Positions 32,945 through 43,691 of a DNA stretch of 64,000 nt are shown here, one piece after another. The DNA lies in assembly GCA_947650365.1 (NCBI GenBank), contig OX393556.1, forward strand, positions 79,488,579-79,552,578, in the 5' to 3' direction. Within the stretch, counting starts at the first letter, position 1; each line of letters starts with the position of its first letter. A program made the position numbers and the translations under genes. The notes under the pieces were generated by a model that worked only from the letters and a program-made list of their open reading frames with translations, ran no database searches and had not been told where the DNA came from. This stretch comes from Chamaelirium japonicum. Its lineage: Eukaryota > Streptophyta > Magnoliopsida > Liliales > Melanthiaceae.

Positions 32945-35414
32945 ATGGCGAGGACGAAGCATCAGGGTCAACCAGAGGGAAGTAATACGCGTCAGCCTCG
33001 CCCGAAGACTCGCTCAATGAGTCAACGACTCAATTTTGGATAGCCCCTTGCTGTCCCCAAAGGGGGGGGTTCGCTCAGGCAGCAGAAGATCGGTCGATTG
33101 ACCGATCACACCACCTCCTCGATAATCAATTGGGCAGACTGCCCCTGCTCCTGCTGAAGACCCTCCGTCGACCTACTAAATCTCGGCGGTCGACTATCAA
33201 CTGCTACAACTGGCTAAGCAGAAATGCTGCCCTCACTGCTGAGAGGGATGCTCTCAAGAAGGCAGCCTCTGAAGCCGGGATTGCTCTTCCTATCCCCTCG
33301 ACTAACGAGAGGGTCGATTTACTACGGCAATCGATCTACTCCGAGCCACGGAGATCAATGGGCACTGCTGCCCTTGAGAGGATTCGTCGCGACCCAACCC
33401 CCTCTGCTGCCCTGTGGAAGCAGAGTGTTTGGGATCGCATCGATGATGAGTCCACCCAATCCTCTTCCGGTCGCAACTGTGACAGGAGGACACCTTCAAA
33501 GCCCGACTTATCAAAAAGACACCAGATAAAAGGGGCGCCCTCAAAAAGTAGAGCTTCTCCATCCATCCCACTTCAACGTGGAGCCGGAAGGGATCTTCGT
33601 CACCGACTCCAACCGACTGACACTCAAAGGTCCGAGCTAGACCTCACGATCTTGCCTCTTGACCTACATCCAGGTCGAGGGCATGGTCGAAGGGAGGGAT
33701 ACTCCTCTGCTGGACCTCTCCATCGGAGCCTATTCTAGTCAGCATTTCCTAGGGGATGGAGGACTCCTACTCTCTCCAAATTCAATTGCCTCAAGGGAGA
33801 TCCGACTCTCCACATACTCGCCTTCAAGCAAGCTCTGACGCCGCACGAGGAAGAAAACAATGTGCTCTACCGCACCTTCGCTGGGAGCCTCGACGAGCCT
33901 TCCCTTGATTGGTACCATAACCTCCGGACTGGATCCATCACCCAGTTCAGAGTATTGGCTAACCATTTCGTGCAGCACTATCAGCTTAACTTGAAGTCGG
34001 AGAAAAACTCGACTCCCTCTACCGGCTGAGGATGGGTGCTGACGAGAGTCTCCGCAGCTTCACAAGGAGATTTCGCAACGAGCACGCCGCCCTCTCAGGA
34101 AGGCATTTGGACGATGAGGCTATTATGCTAGCCTTCCAGAATGCCCTCCGATTCGACTTGCACATCTACAATGACTTCATTCGCAATCCTCCTTCTTCTC
34201 TGGGTTCAATGTTCGATCGGATCCAAAGAGAGATTGAAGTCGAAGATGATCAAGTTGCCCGAAAGGGGCGAGAAAAGAAGAGGCGACCCGCCGAAAGGGA
34301 AGTCCCAAAGTTTTTTGCCAAAGCTCACAACGCAGAGGCAATAGTTTCCCCTGCACACAAGAGGTCAAGAAACGACGGGCGCAGATCCCCTCCGAAGAAG
34401 ACCACTTTTACCGATTGGAATCTATCGATCGAGCCGATCCTTGACCGGATTCAACATGAAGAGTTCCTCCGGAGGCCTAATCCTCTGCAGCCCGACACCA
34501 AGGTCACTGCAGACAAAACAGTCTACTGTGATTTCCATCACAGTCATGGTCATCCTACCGACAAATGCTATTGATTGAGATACCATCTCGACGATCTACT
34601 ACACAAAGGCCATCTCCAAGAGTTCGTCAAGGGTGGACAAGATCAGCGCCGAACCCCCGTAAAGGGGAAAGAAGCTTGTTGGGTCCATCAAATCTCAATC
34701 GATCAATTACCCATCACTGTGCATGCCAACGTCTTTGGCATTCACGGATCATTGCATAATCAAGCATTGACCGGGAAAGAATTCGATCGACAAGTTTGAC
34801 GCATCTTCAACGTCCGCTTTGCAGCGAATAAAGGAGATACCTGGATCGAGAAGCCTGTCAAGGGTTTAGCTTGGTCCTCCATCATTTTCAACGACGTCGA
34901 TCTTCAAGGAGTTCATACTCCACATCGAGACCCCCTGGTCCTGAAGCTCATCATCGACGGGAGCACTGTCAATCACATTCTCATCGACACCGGAAGCTCC
35001 ATTGACATCATGTCCTCAGACTGCTTCAAGCGTCTGGGACACAAATACTCAAGTCTCGATGTTGTCCCAAGGGTGATCGCGGGCTTCAACGACGAGCAGA
35101 GCATAACAATGGGCAAATCAAGATTCACCCTCGACCTCAGCTGAGAGACTCGAGTCTCGGTAAGGTTTGCGATTATTGAAGGAACGTCCAACTACAACAT
35201 CATCCTCGGTCGACCATTTCTGCACCAAATCAATGCCATCTCCTCTTCTTACCATTAACTTCTCAAGTTTGCAACGGGGGAGGGTATTATATGCATTCGA
35301 GGATATCAACAAGCCGGACGATCTTGCGAAGCGGCTGCTGCAAAAACAGATCGCAGAATAAATGTTGCTCCCCCAAAGCGACCCAGAGATGAAGCTAGTC
35401 CTTCTTCAAAGTAG
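32945..35414 (+). pseudogene. Gag-protease of element B, disrupted
   Basis: The frame opens MARTKHQGQPEGSN at 32945, identical in layout to A. A stop follows soon (LNFG then TAG near 33041), and a G-run at 33062-33069 and other indels shift the frame. Recognisable pieces are AERDALKKAASEAGIALP, the capsid segment LRSFTRRFRNEHAALSGRHLDDEAIMLAFQNALRFDLHIYNDFIRNPP, the CDFHHSHGHPTDKCY zinc-binding segment, and the protease site HILIDTGSSIDIMSSDCF near 34973-35026. Its terminal codons read SSK then TAG (35412-35414) in the same context as A. Confidence 0.85.
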
Positions 35415-38400
35415 CAACCAAAGGAGATCCCATTGTCTGAGCCCTCGCCAGTCGAGTGGGCGGCATCGCCCTCAATCGAAGAGATCATCCCAATCAACAT
35501 CGGCAGTGGAGATCTCCCTCAAGAAACATTCATCGGTACCAGTCTCAGCGATGTAGAAGCACGAGACATGGTATCCTTCCTTCAATCCAATATCGACGTC
35601 TTCGCCTGGTGCTTCGAAGATATGCCTGGGATCAATCCAGATGACGCGTGCCATCGACTCGCAATCAAAGAATAAGTAAAGCCTGTCAAGCAAAAGCCAC
35701 GCACAATCCGACTAGAACTACAAGTTGCAGTTCAAGAGGAGATCAGTAAGCTACTCGCAGCAGGCTTCGAAGTAGAGTACCCTACTTGGATCTCCAATAT
35801 AGTTGCTATCCTAAAGAAAAATTGGAAGGTCAGAGTATGCATCGACTTCACCAACCTCAACAAGGCTTGTCCCAAAGATCCATTCCCCATGCCAAGAATA
35901 GGTAGGCTCGTCGATGCCACTGTTGGCCATGAGCTTTTATCTTTCATGGATGGATACTCTGGGTACAATCAAATTTCACTACACCCGGACGATCGAGAGA
36001 AGACTTGCTTTGTGACTAGCCAAGGTCTTTACTGCTACAACGTAATGTCCTTCGGCCTCAAAAACGCTGGATTTACCTATCAAAGGCTAGTCACCAAGAT
36101 GTTCAAAGATCAAATCAGGTGACACGTCAAAGTCTACGTCGATGATCTCCTTACCAAAATCTCTAATCGTGGAAGCCACCTCTCTGATCTGGCAGAGACA
36201 TTTCAAATCCTTCGAAAGTACCGCATGAAGCTAAACCCAGCTAAATGTGCCTTCAGTGTTCAATCGGGCAAATTCCTGGGACACCTTGTCACCAGAAGAG
36301 GAATTGAAGCCAACCCCGATCAAATTCGAGCTATACTCGATATGCCATCGCCTATAAATCGGAAGGAAGCGCAATGCCTCACTGGAAGACTAGCTACCCT
36401 CAATCGATTTATCTCGAAGTCTTCCGACAAATGCAAGCCGCTCTTCGACAAGTTGCGAAAGGCAGATACCTCCGGGTGGAGTCTAACTTGTGAAGAAGCC
36501 TTTTAAGAAGTCAAGAAATATCTTATGCGAGCTCCCATCCTGACAGCTCCTCTCCCGAAAGAGGATCTCTGGCTCTACCTTGCCGTTACCAACCAAGCAA
36601 TCAGCTCAGTCCTGATCAGTAGAAGAGAAGGTACCGAGTATCCGGTCTACTATATCAGCCATAAGCTCCTACCGGCAGAGACTCATTATTCAAAGATTGA
36701 GAAGGTCGTATTAGCCTTACTCACTGCATCAAGATGACTCCAGCCCTATTTCATATCCCACCTGATCACAGTCATCTCAGAGCACCCACTCAAAGATATC
36801 CTCGACAAGGCGGGCCGAGCGGGTCGAATGACCAAATGGGTGATCAAGATGAGTGCTCTCGGAATTTAATTCGAACCTCGCACTTCACTCAAGGGACAAG
36901 CAATCGCTGATTTCTTAGCTGACTTCCCAGTCGAAGATCCCATAACTTGGGAGGAGGATGTCGATATGCGCCTTGAAGATGAAGATGAATCTCCGTTCAA
37001 TCTAGCTGTAAAGACCAGTCCAAGCCTTGAGGCTCCTACCACCTCACCAGCTCGATGGAAACTTTACACTGATGGAGCCTCGAGCACAATCGGTTCGAGA
37101 ATTGGGATAGTCTTGATATCTCCCAAACTTGATCATCTTCAGAAAGCCATTCTCCTTGGATTCAACGCCACCAACAACGAAGCCGAATACGAAGCACTCG
37201 TCTTCGGACTCGAAATGGCTGAATCCCTGGGGGTAGATCGACTCTTTGTGTACAGCGACTCTCAGCTAATCATAAGACAGATCAACGGGGAGTACACGGT
37301 GAGAGAAGAAAGGATGCAACATTATTTGACTCTAGTATGACATCTTCAACAACGCTTTGTTAACATCGAGTTCATCCAAGTCCCGAGAGCAGAAAATCGA
37401 GAAGCAGATGACTTAGTTAACACTACCTCGGTCCTTGGAGATTCACTCGGAGGAAGACAAATACAAATCGATTACGAAGAAGCGCCTAAAAATACCCCCG
37501 AACAACATATCGTCGTCACTACAAAAAGATCTGGAGATGGAAAACAACTGGCCTCCAACCTTACCACAACAGACGAGCTCGAGGATTGGAGACAGCCGAT
37601 CCTCGACTTCTTCAAACATGGCAAGGTACCCGAAGATCCAATTCAAGCCCATAGACTTCAAAGAAAACTGCCATGCTATATTCTCCAAGAAGAAGTTCTA
37701 TATTTCAGATCGCAAAACGGGATATTACTCAAATATATTGGCCCTTTGCAAGCAAAGGCAATCCTGATCAATATCCATTCCGGAGCCTATGGAAATCATT
37801 CAGGAGGAAGATCTCTTGAAGCCAAGACGAAACTGCAAGGTTATTACTGGCCAACAATGGCAAGAGTCGCTCATCAAGTGGTACAAAGGTGCGAACCTTG
37901 CCAACGACACGCTCGAGCTATTCACCTCCCAGCAGATGAGCTCTATCAACTAACAAGTCCATACCCCTTCCATCAATGGGGGTTGGACTTCTTGTGTCCC
38001 TTCCCACCAACACCAAGCAAGAAGAAGTATCTGTTGCTGGCTACATATTACTTCATTAAGTGGGTCGAAGCGGTGCCACTCTTTCGAGAGACCGACGATG
38101 AAGTAATCAAGTTCATCAGACACAATATTTTCTCGAGATTTGGCATGCCACAAGTCCTGATTGCTGACAATGGAGCTCAATTCGACTCCGACAAGTTCCG
38201 GAAGTTCTGCCTGAATAACGGGATTAAACTCTTCTACTCAACTCCAAGGTACCCTCACTGCAATGGCCAGGCCGAAGCCTCCAACAGAGCTATCATTGGC
38301 CTACTCAAGAAGAAGCTTAATGACAAGAAAGGATTGTGGGAACAAGTCCTACCTGAAGTCTTATGGGGCTATCGAACAACTCCAAGAAGATCAACTGGGT

Positions 38401-38822
38401 TCTCACCCTTCCGCCTAATATACGGGTCAGAATTAGTGCTCCCTACAGAAAGCATATCAAGCACTTTGAAGACAAGAGCCATCGAAGAAGGGGTTAATGA
38501 AGAGCTTTGAGTCAATGATCTGGATTTCTCTGAAGAATTGCGAGACCGAGCAACCCTTCGTGTCGCCAAATATCAACAGAGGATCAAACGAGCCTACGAT
38601 CAAAAGGTCCACAAGAGACAGTTTCCGATTGGCAGCCTGGTCCTCAGAGCGGTTTTCTACAACACTAAAGAACACAGCAGCGGGAAACTAGCTCCCAATT
38701 GGGAAGGTCCATACATTATCGAATCAATAGGAGACAAAGGATCTTATAGGCTAATTTCGTCAGAAGGAGATAGACTACCACGAGCTTAGAATACTAGACA
38801 TCTCAAAATGTTCTACCCATGA
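35415..38822 (+). pseudogene. Pol (RT, RNase H, second RNase H, integrase) of element B, disrupted
   Basis: Homologous along its length to the A pol. RT retains YVDD at 36135-36146, where A has YVDN. It has a small deletion (GFEVEYP versus GFIREVEYP in A) and stops such as 35673, 36120, 36504 and 36735. RNase H and the second RNase H (WKLYTDGASSTIGSRIGIVL, NNEAEYEALVFGLEMAESL) are visible. Integrase keeps its zinc-binding CEPCQRH and the core D (ATYYF for ATDYF, so the first Asp is replaced by Tyr), DNGAQFDS and QAEASNRAI. It ends HLKMFYP then TGA at 38820-38822. It is not functional. Confidence 0.87.
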
Positions 38823-38948
38823 TGTAAATTCCATGATGAATAAAGATTGCTTTCAAATGTTCATCTTCTCAACTCAAGTTCTGGAGCAGTTTCAAGTTAT
38901 CTACATTCAAGTTCAAGTTCCAAATTATCTGCATTCAAATTACCAGGT

Positions 38949-39285
38949 CGTTTAACAAGTTTGGGTGCTTGAGTTGCGACTCAACCCCTTACAGGCAGAT
39001 GTTAAACGGTTTCGGGTTGTGAAACAAAATAACCTTCAAGTCACTGGGTCAATTTAACAAGTTCGGGAGCTTGCGTTGTGACGCGATCCCTTACGCACAA
39101 ATGTTAAATAACCTTCAATTGCAATATCGTCTAACAAGTTTGGGTGCTTGAGTTGCGACTCAACCCCTCACATACAAATGTTAAACAGTTTCAAGTTGTG
39201 TTACAATACAACCTTCAACTTTCAAGTTAATTAACAAGTTTGGGTGATCGAGTTGCGACTCGGCCCCTTACAGTCAAGTGTTTAA
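38949..39285 (+). repeat. Stem-loop array after pol in element B (four units)
   Basis: Four spaced units of the form AACAAGTTTGGGTGCTTGAGT-TGCG-ACTCAACCCC, at about 38952, 39050, 39132 and 39234. Each can fold into TTGAGT/ACTCAA around a TGCG or TGTG loop, with GGG/CCC outside. Unit 2 reads GGGAGCTTGCGT-TGTG-ACGCGATCCC and unit 4 TCGAGT-TGCG-ACTCGG, so paired bases changed together. The array lies between the convergent ends of pol and the antisense gene. Confidence 0.8.
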
Positions 39286-39467
39286 GTATATTCAAACATT
39301 CCAAGACCATCCAGAACACAAACATTCAAAAAGATCAATACAAGAGACATACAATTTCAAACACCAAAAAGATATCTTTATTTCTTAAAAAGTTTCTGAG
39401 TACAGGAGTGAGCTTTTATATGTGAAGAGCTTACAGATACAACAGCAGAAGAAAGAAATAGAATACA

Positions 39468-40390
39468 TCAGGGTTTGGCCACACTTGGAGCACACGACCT
39501 CTCTCCTTCAGATCCACCATGAGCCCTGCTCACCGCAGACGCCTTCGAAGATTGGACGCCACTAGCGTGAACCCTAAGGGCTTCTATCGCCTTCTTTGCC
39601 GTTGACCTGAAGCTCTCACATTCAGCACGTGTATGCTCCAGCTCCTTAGTGAAGGCCTCCTCCTTGGCAGCGAGAGCAGCTTCCTTGGCAGCGAGAGCAG
39701 CTTCCTTGGTAGCAAGTTGGCTCTTCAACTCCAGTAACTCCACTGATCGGTCGTGAGCCAAAGTCTCGATCCTGAAGAATCGATTCTTCAACTCTTCTAG
39801 CTTATGATCCTGAGCCACGTAGTTCTCGAGCCTCCTCTTGCTCTCAATCTTCTCCTTGCGGAGAGCTTCTTTCTTCGCAGAGAAGGCCTCTTTTCTGGCA
39901 GTCAGGAGTTCCTTCAGCTTGTCCTTCTCCTCGTTCACGGCCTCCAGTTCAGTCGTCAAGCGAGAGACTTCAGCTGAAGCCCCCCGCTCTCCGACCCTCT
40001 TGAAGAGCCTCATTGCGAGCTTCAGGACAACTGAGTTCTGCAAACAAACAAGAAGAGTTAGAAACATTTCTGAAGATACAACTCTAAAATCAAATCAAAC
40101 AAATGCACTTACCACAACTTCCAGCCTGTTATAGGCCTCATCAATGGTAGCATCCGAAAGATTGCAGAGCTTCCGGATCGCAGCAATTGGGTGGTTGATG
40201 TCAACCTCGCCCAAGCCTTTCAACAGTTGAGCCGTGCCAATAGGAGCATCTGCCATCGGTACAAAAGTTCAAAGAGTTAGAATATTTCAAACATCAAAAG
40301 CAATACAGTCAAGACGGGAAGGTAGTGAAGATATACTTGTGGCATCGGCTCGAGACGCTTCGACCTTGCCCTTCCCCCGGTCAGAGCTCT
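39468..40390 (-). pseudogene. Antisense gene of element B: exons 3, 2 and end of exon 1
   Basis: Exon 3 (40037 down to 39468, stop included) encodes a coiled coil: SRLTTELEAVNEEKDKLKELL, then AKEAALAAKEAALAAKEEAF heptad-like repeats. Exon 2 (40249-40113, 137 bp) encodes APIGTAQLLKGLGEVDINHPIAAIRKLCNL. Splice donors read GTAAGT (40112-40107) and GTATAT (40336-40331), with CAG acceptors before 40037 and 40249. Exon 1 runs from 40337 into the insertion site of A at 40390 and continues at 53481. These parts are still in frame. The gene is split by A and has a stop further upstream. Confidence 0.7.
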
Positions 40391-41062
40391 TGTGGGTGCA
40401 AATTTTGGCAGAAGTTTACCAACTACCGCGGGACCCACCGGCCCTGCCTGGTGGGACCACGAAGACTACCGCGGGACCCACCGGCCCTGCCTGGTGGGAC
40501 CACGAAGACTACCACGGGACCCACCGACCCTGCCTGGTGGGCCCCTGAAGGCTTTCAAAGGACCCACCGGCCCTGCCTGGAGGATCCCCAGATACGGCAG
40601 CAGAAACCGCCATTTGCCCCGGAATTCCTCCCAGAGAATCCTATAAATAGCAGAGCCTTCGAATGTAAAAGGATCCGAAAATTCTGATTTCCACTCTGAG
40701 ATCTGACTTTCAGAACCAGAGCTCTGGGATTTTCAACTTCTGATCTACCATCTCTCCTTGATCTTCTTTTCTCCTTAGAAGAGATCAGAGGGTTTTCAGT
40801 GACACTCGGCCTGTCGAGGTCACTTCAACTGAAGTGTTAGTGAATTCGGGTTGCTCCCTATAGCACGGAGACGTAGGCTTCGGCTGAACTCCGAGATCAC
40901 ATCTCGTGTCAAAATCTCTCTGATTGCCTCTCTGTTTACATATCGAAAGAGGTAACTTCAACTCCAATCAACAGATCGACCAACGATCTTCGACGTCAAC
41001 TTCAACTCCAATTGACTGGTGTTGCGAGAGTCTTCGGGTCGGCACGAAGATTTTCTCCCACA
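40391..41062 (+). repeat. 5' LTR of Tat element A
   Basis: 672 bp. U3 carries three to four 43-bp units (GGGACCCACCGGCCCTGCC...). TATAAATAG lies at 40642-40650 and starts the transcribed part. Confidence 0.96.
40642..40650 (+). promoter_or_regulatory. TATA box of the 5' LTR of element A
   Basis: TATAAATAG downstream of the U3 tandem repeats, conserved in the LTRs of A, B, C and F. It should direct the sense genomic transcript. Confidence 0.75.
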
Positions 41063-41063
41063 G

Positions 41064-41082
41064 TTTGGCGCCGTCTATGGGA
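41064..41082 (+). promoter_or_regulatory. Primer binding site of element A
   Basis: TTTGGCGCCGTCTATGGGA begins one base after the LTR end. TGGCGCC fits a tRNA ending GGCGCCA. Confidence 0.85.
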
Positions 41083-41217
41083 TCCGATCAAAAAGTCCAA
41101 CTCTCCGTTACTACTTGATCGGTTGAACCTATAACTGATCTTGATAGTCAAACTTCCTCGCCCTCTCGGTTGATCAGACAACTGAACGGCACTCTCGTTG
41201 CACCTTTCGCTCTCTGA

Positions 41218-43685
41218 ATGGCAAGGACGAAACATCAAGGTCAACCAGAAGGAAGTAACACTCAACAACAAGCTCGTCCTGAGACTCGTTCAATGAGTCA
41301 AAGGCTCAACTTCGGACAGCCCCTTGCTGTTCCTGAGATGGGGGTTCGTTCAGGGAGTGGCAAGTCTGTCGATCGACCTATCGCCCACCCCGCGCGACAG
41401 TCGATTGGGCAAACAACACCCGCTCCTGCTGAAGACCCTCCGTCGACCTACAAATCTCTGCGATCGACTTCCAATTACTCCAATTGGCAAAACAGAACGC
41501 CACCCTCACTGCTGAGAGGGATGCTCTGAAGAAAGCAGCTTCCGAGGCTGGGATCGCTCTACCTCTTCCCTCTGCAAGCGAGAGGGTCGATCTTCCACGA
41601 CATTCAGTCCACTCCGAACAACGGAGATCAATGGGTACTACTGCCCTCGAGAGGATTCGACGTGATCCAACCCCATCTGCTGCCCCCTGGAAACAGAGTG
41701 TTTGGGATCGCCTTGAAGATGAGTCATCCCAATCTTCTTCTGGCCGCAACTGCGATAAGAGAATACCTTCGAAGCTCAACATACCCAGGAGGCATCAGAT
41801 GAAAGGTGCTCCTTCAAAGAGTCGAGTTTCCCCTTCCATCCCACTTCAGTGTGGGTTTGAATCGGACCTCCGACATCGACTTCAGCCGGCAAATACTTCG
41901 ATGCCTGAGCAAGACCTTGCGATCTTGCCTCTTGACCCACCTCTAGGTCGAGGACATGGTCGCAGGGATGGCTATTCTTCTGCCGGACCTCTACATCGAA
42001 GTCTCTTTGAGACAACATTCCCAAGAGGATGGAGAACTCCTGTCCTCCCCAAATTCAACTGCGTCCGAGGAGATCCTACTCTCCACATTCTCGCATTCAA
42101 GCAAGCTTTAACACCGCACGAAGAAGAAAACAATGTGCTCTGCCGCACCTTCGCAGGAAGTCTCGATGAGCCGTCGCTCGACTGGTATCACAATCTTCGA
42201 GCTGGGTCTATTACCCAGTTCGATGTTTTAGCTAAACTCTTCGTGCAGCATTATCAGCTCAATCTAAAGCCCGAGAAGAAGCTCGACTCTCTATATCGGC
42301 TAAGGATGGGTGCTGACGAGACTCTCCGAAGTTTCACTAGGAGGTTTCGCAACGAGCATGCTGCCCTCTCTGGAAGACATCTGGATGATGAAGCCATTAT
42401 GTTGGCTTTCCAGAACGCTCTCCGCTTCGATCTACACATCTACAACGACTTCATCCGTAATCCCCCTCCTTCTCTGGGTGCTATGTTCGATCGAATCCAG
42501 AGAGAGATCGAGGTCGAAGACGATCAAGTCGCTCGTAAAGGGAGAGAAACAAAACGAAGGCCTGCGGAAAGAGAAGCTCCTAAGTATGCCGCCAAGGCTC
42601 ACAACGCTGATGCAGCAGCCCCTCCAGCCAACAAACGATCAAAGAATGATGGGCATCGATCTCCAACGAAGACCACTTTCATCGAGTGGAATATGCCGGT
42701 CGAACAGATACTCGACCGCATTCAACATGAAGAGTTCGTTCGGAGGCCCAACCCTCTTCAGCCGAACTCGAAATTTACAGCTGATAAAACAGTATATTGC
42801 GACTTCCACCGAAGTCACGGCCACTCCACCGATCGGTGTTTTCGGCTGAAGTTCCATCTTGAAGACCTATTGCGAGAAGGCCATCTTCAAGAATTCGTCA
42901 AAGGCGGACATGATCAACGCCGAGCCTCTGCAAAGGGGAAAGAAGTGTGTTGGGTACATCAAATCTCCTCCAACCGGCAACCAATCTCTGTGAAAGCCAA
43001 TATCTTTGGCATTCACGGATCATTGCACAATCAATCAATAACCGGGAAAGAAGTGGATCGACAAGTTCGACACATCTTCCATGTTCGTGCTGCAGCAAAC
43101 AAGGAAGACACTTGGATCGAGAAGCCCATCGAAGGTTTGGCTTGGCCCTCTATCGTCTTCAATGACGCAGATCTTCAAGGAGTTCACACTCCCCATCGAG
43201 ACCCCCTTGTCTTGAAACTCCTCATCGACGGAAGCACTGTCAACCGGATCCTCATTGACACCGGAAGCTCCATCGACATTATGTTCTCAGACTGCTTCAA
43301 ACGTCTAGGACATAAGTATCAAAGTCTCGACGTCGTCCCGACCGTGATCACCGGCTTCAACGGCGAACAAAGCATCACGGTGGGCGAGTCCAGATTTACC
43401 ATCGACCTCAGCCGAGAGACTCGAGTCTCGGTGAGGTTTGCAATCGTCGAAGGAATGTCTAGCTACAACGCCATTCTTGGGCGGCCATTCCTCCACCAGA
43501 TCAATGCCATCTCCTCTTCTTATCACCAACTTCTTAAGTTTGCAACAGGAGAAGGCATCGTCTGCATTCGAGGTGATCAACAAGCTGGAAGGTCTTGTGA
43601 GGCTGCTGCGGCTAAAACAGATCGAAAGATCAACATTGCTCCTCCAAAGCGGCCACGAGATGAAGCTGGTCCCTCTTCCAAATAG
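41218..43685 (+). CDS. Gag-protease of element A (one 1-bp deletion)
   Basis: Starts MARTKHQGQPEGSN at 41218. A missing base near 41451 puts the first 78 codons out of frame with the rest. Element F supports the inferred reading TYQISA.DFQLL at this point. The main frame then runs unbroken to UAG at 43683-43685. Order: coiled segment QLLQLAKQNATLTAERDALKKAA; capsid (FNCVRGDPTLHILAFKQALTPHEEENNVLCRTFAGSLDEPSLDWYHNLRAGSI-type, given here as separate motifs ending LRSFTRRFRNEHAALSGR); zinc-binding CDFHRSHGHSTDRC; and aspartic protease LIDTGSSIDIMFSDCF with DTGS at 43256-43267. Gag would form the cytoplasmic particle and the protease would process the polyprotein. The frame ends DEAGPSSK-UAG, in frame with pol. 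Confidence 0.9.
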
Positions 43686-43691
43686 CAATCA
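43683..43691 (+). promoter_or_regulatory. Candidate stop-codon readthrough signal between gag-protease and pol
   Basis: UAG-CAA-UCA fits the CAR-YYA context after a leaky UAG, the type first known from tobacco mosaic virus. The frame continues without shift into pol. Element B has UAG-CAA-CCA at the same place (35412-35420), which also fits. Conservation in a diverged copy argues that the stop is original and not a decay mutation. Confidence 0.6.
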
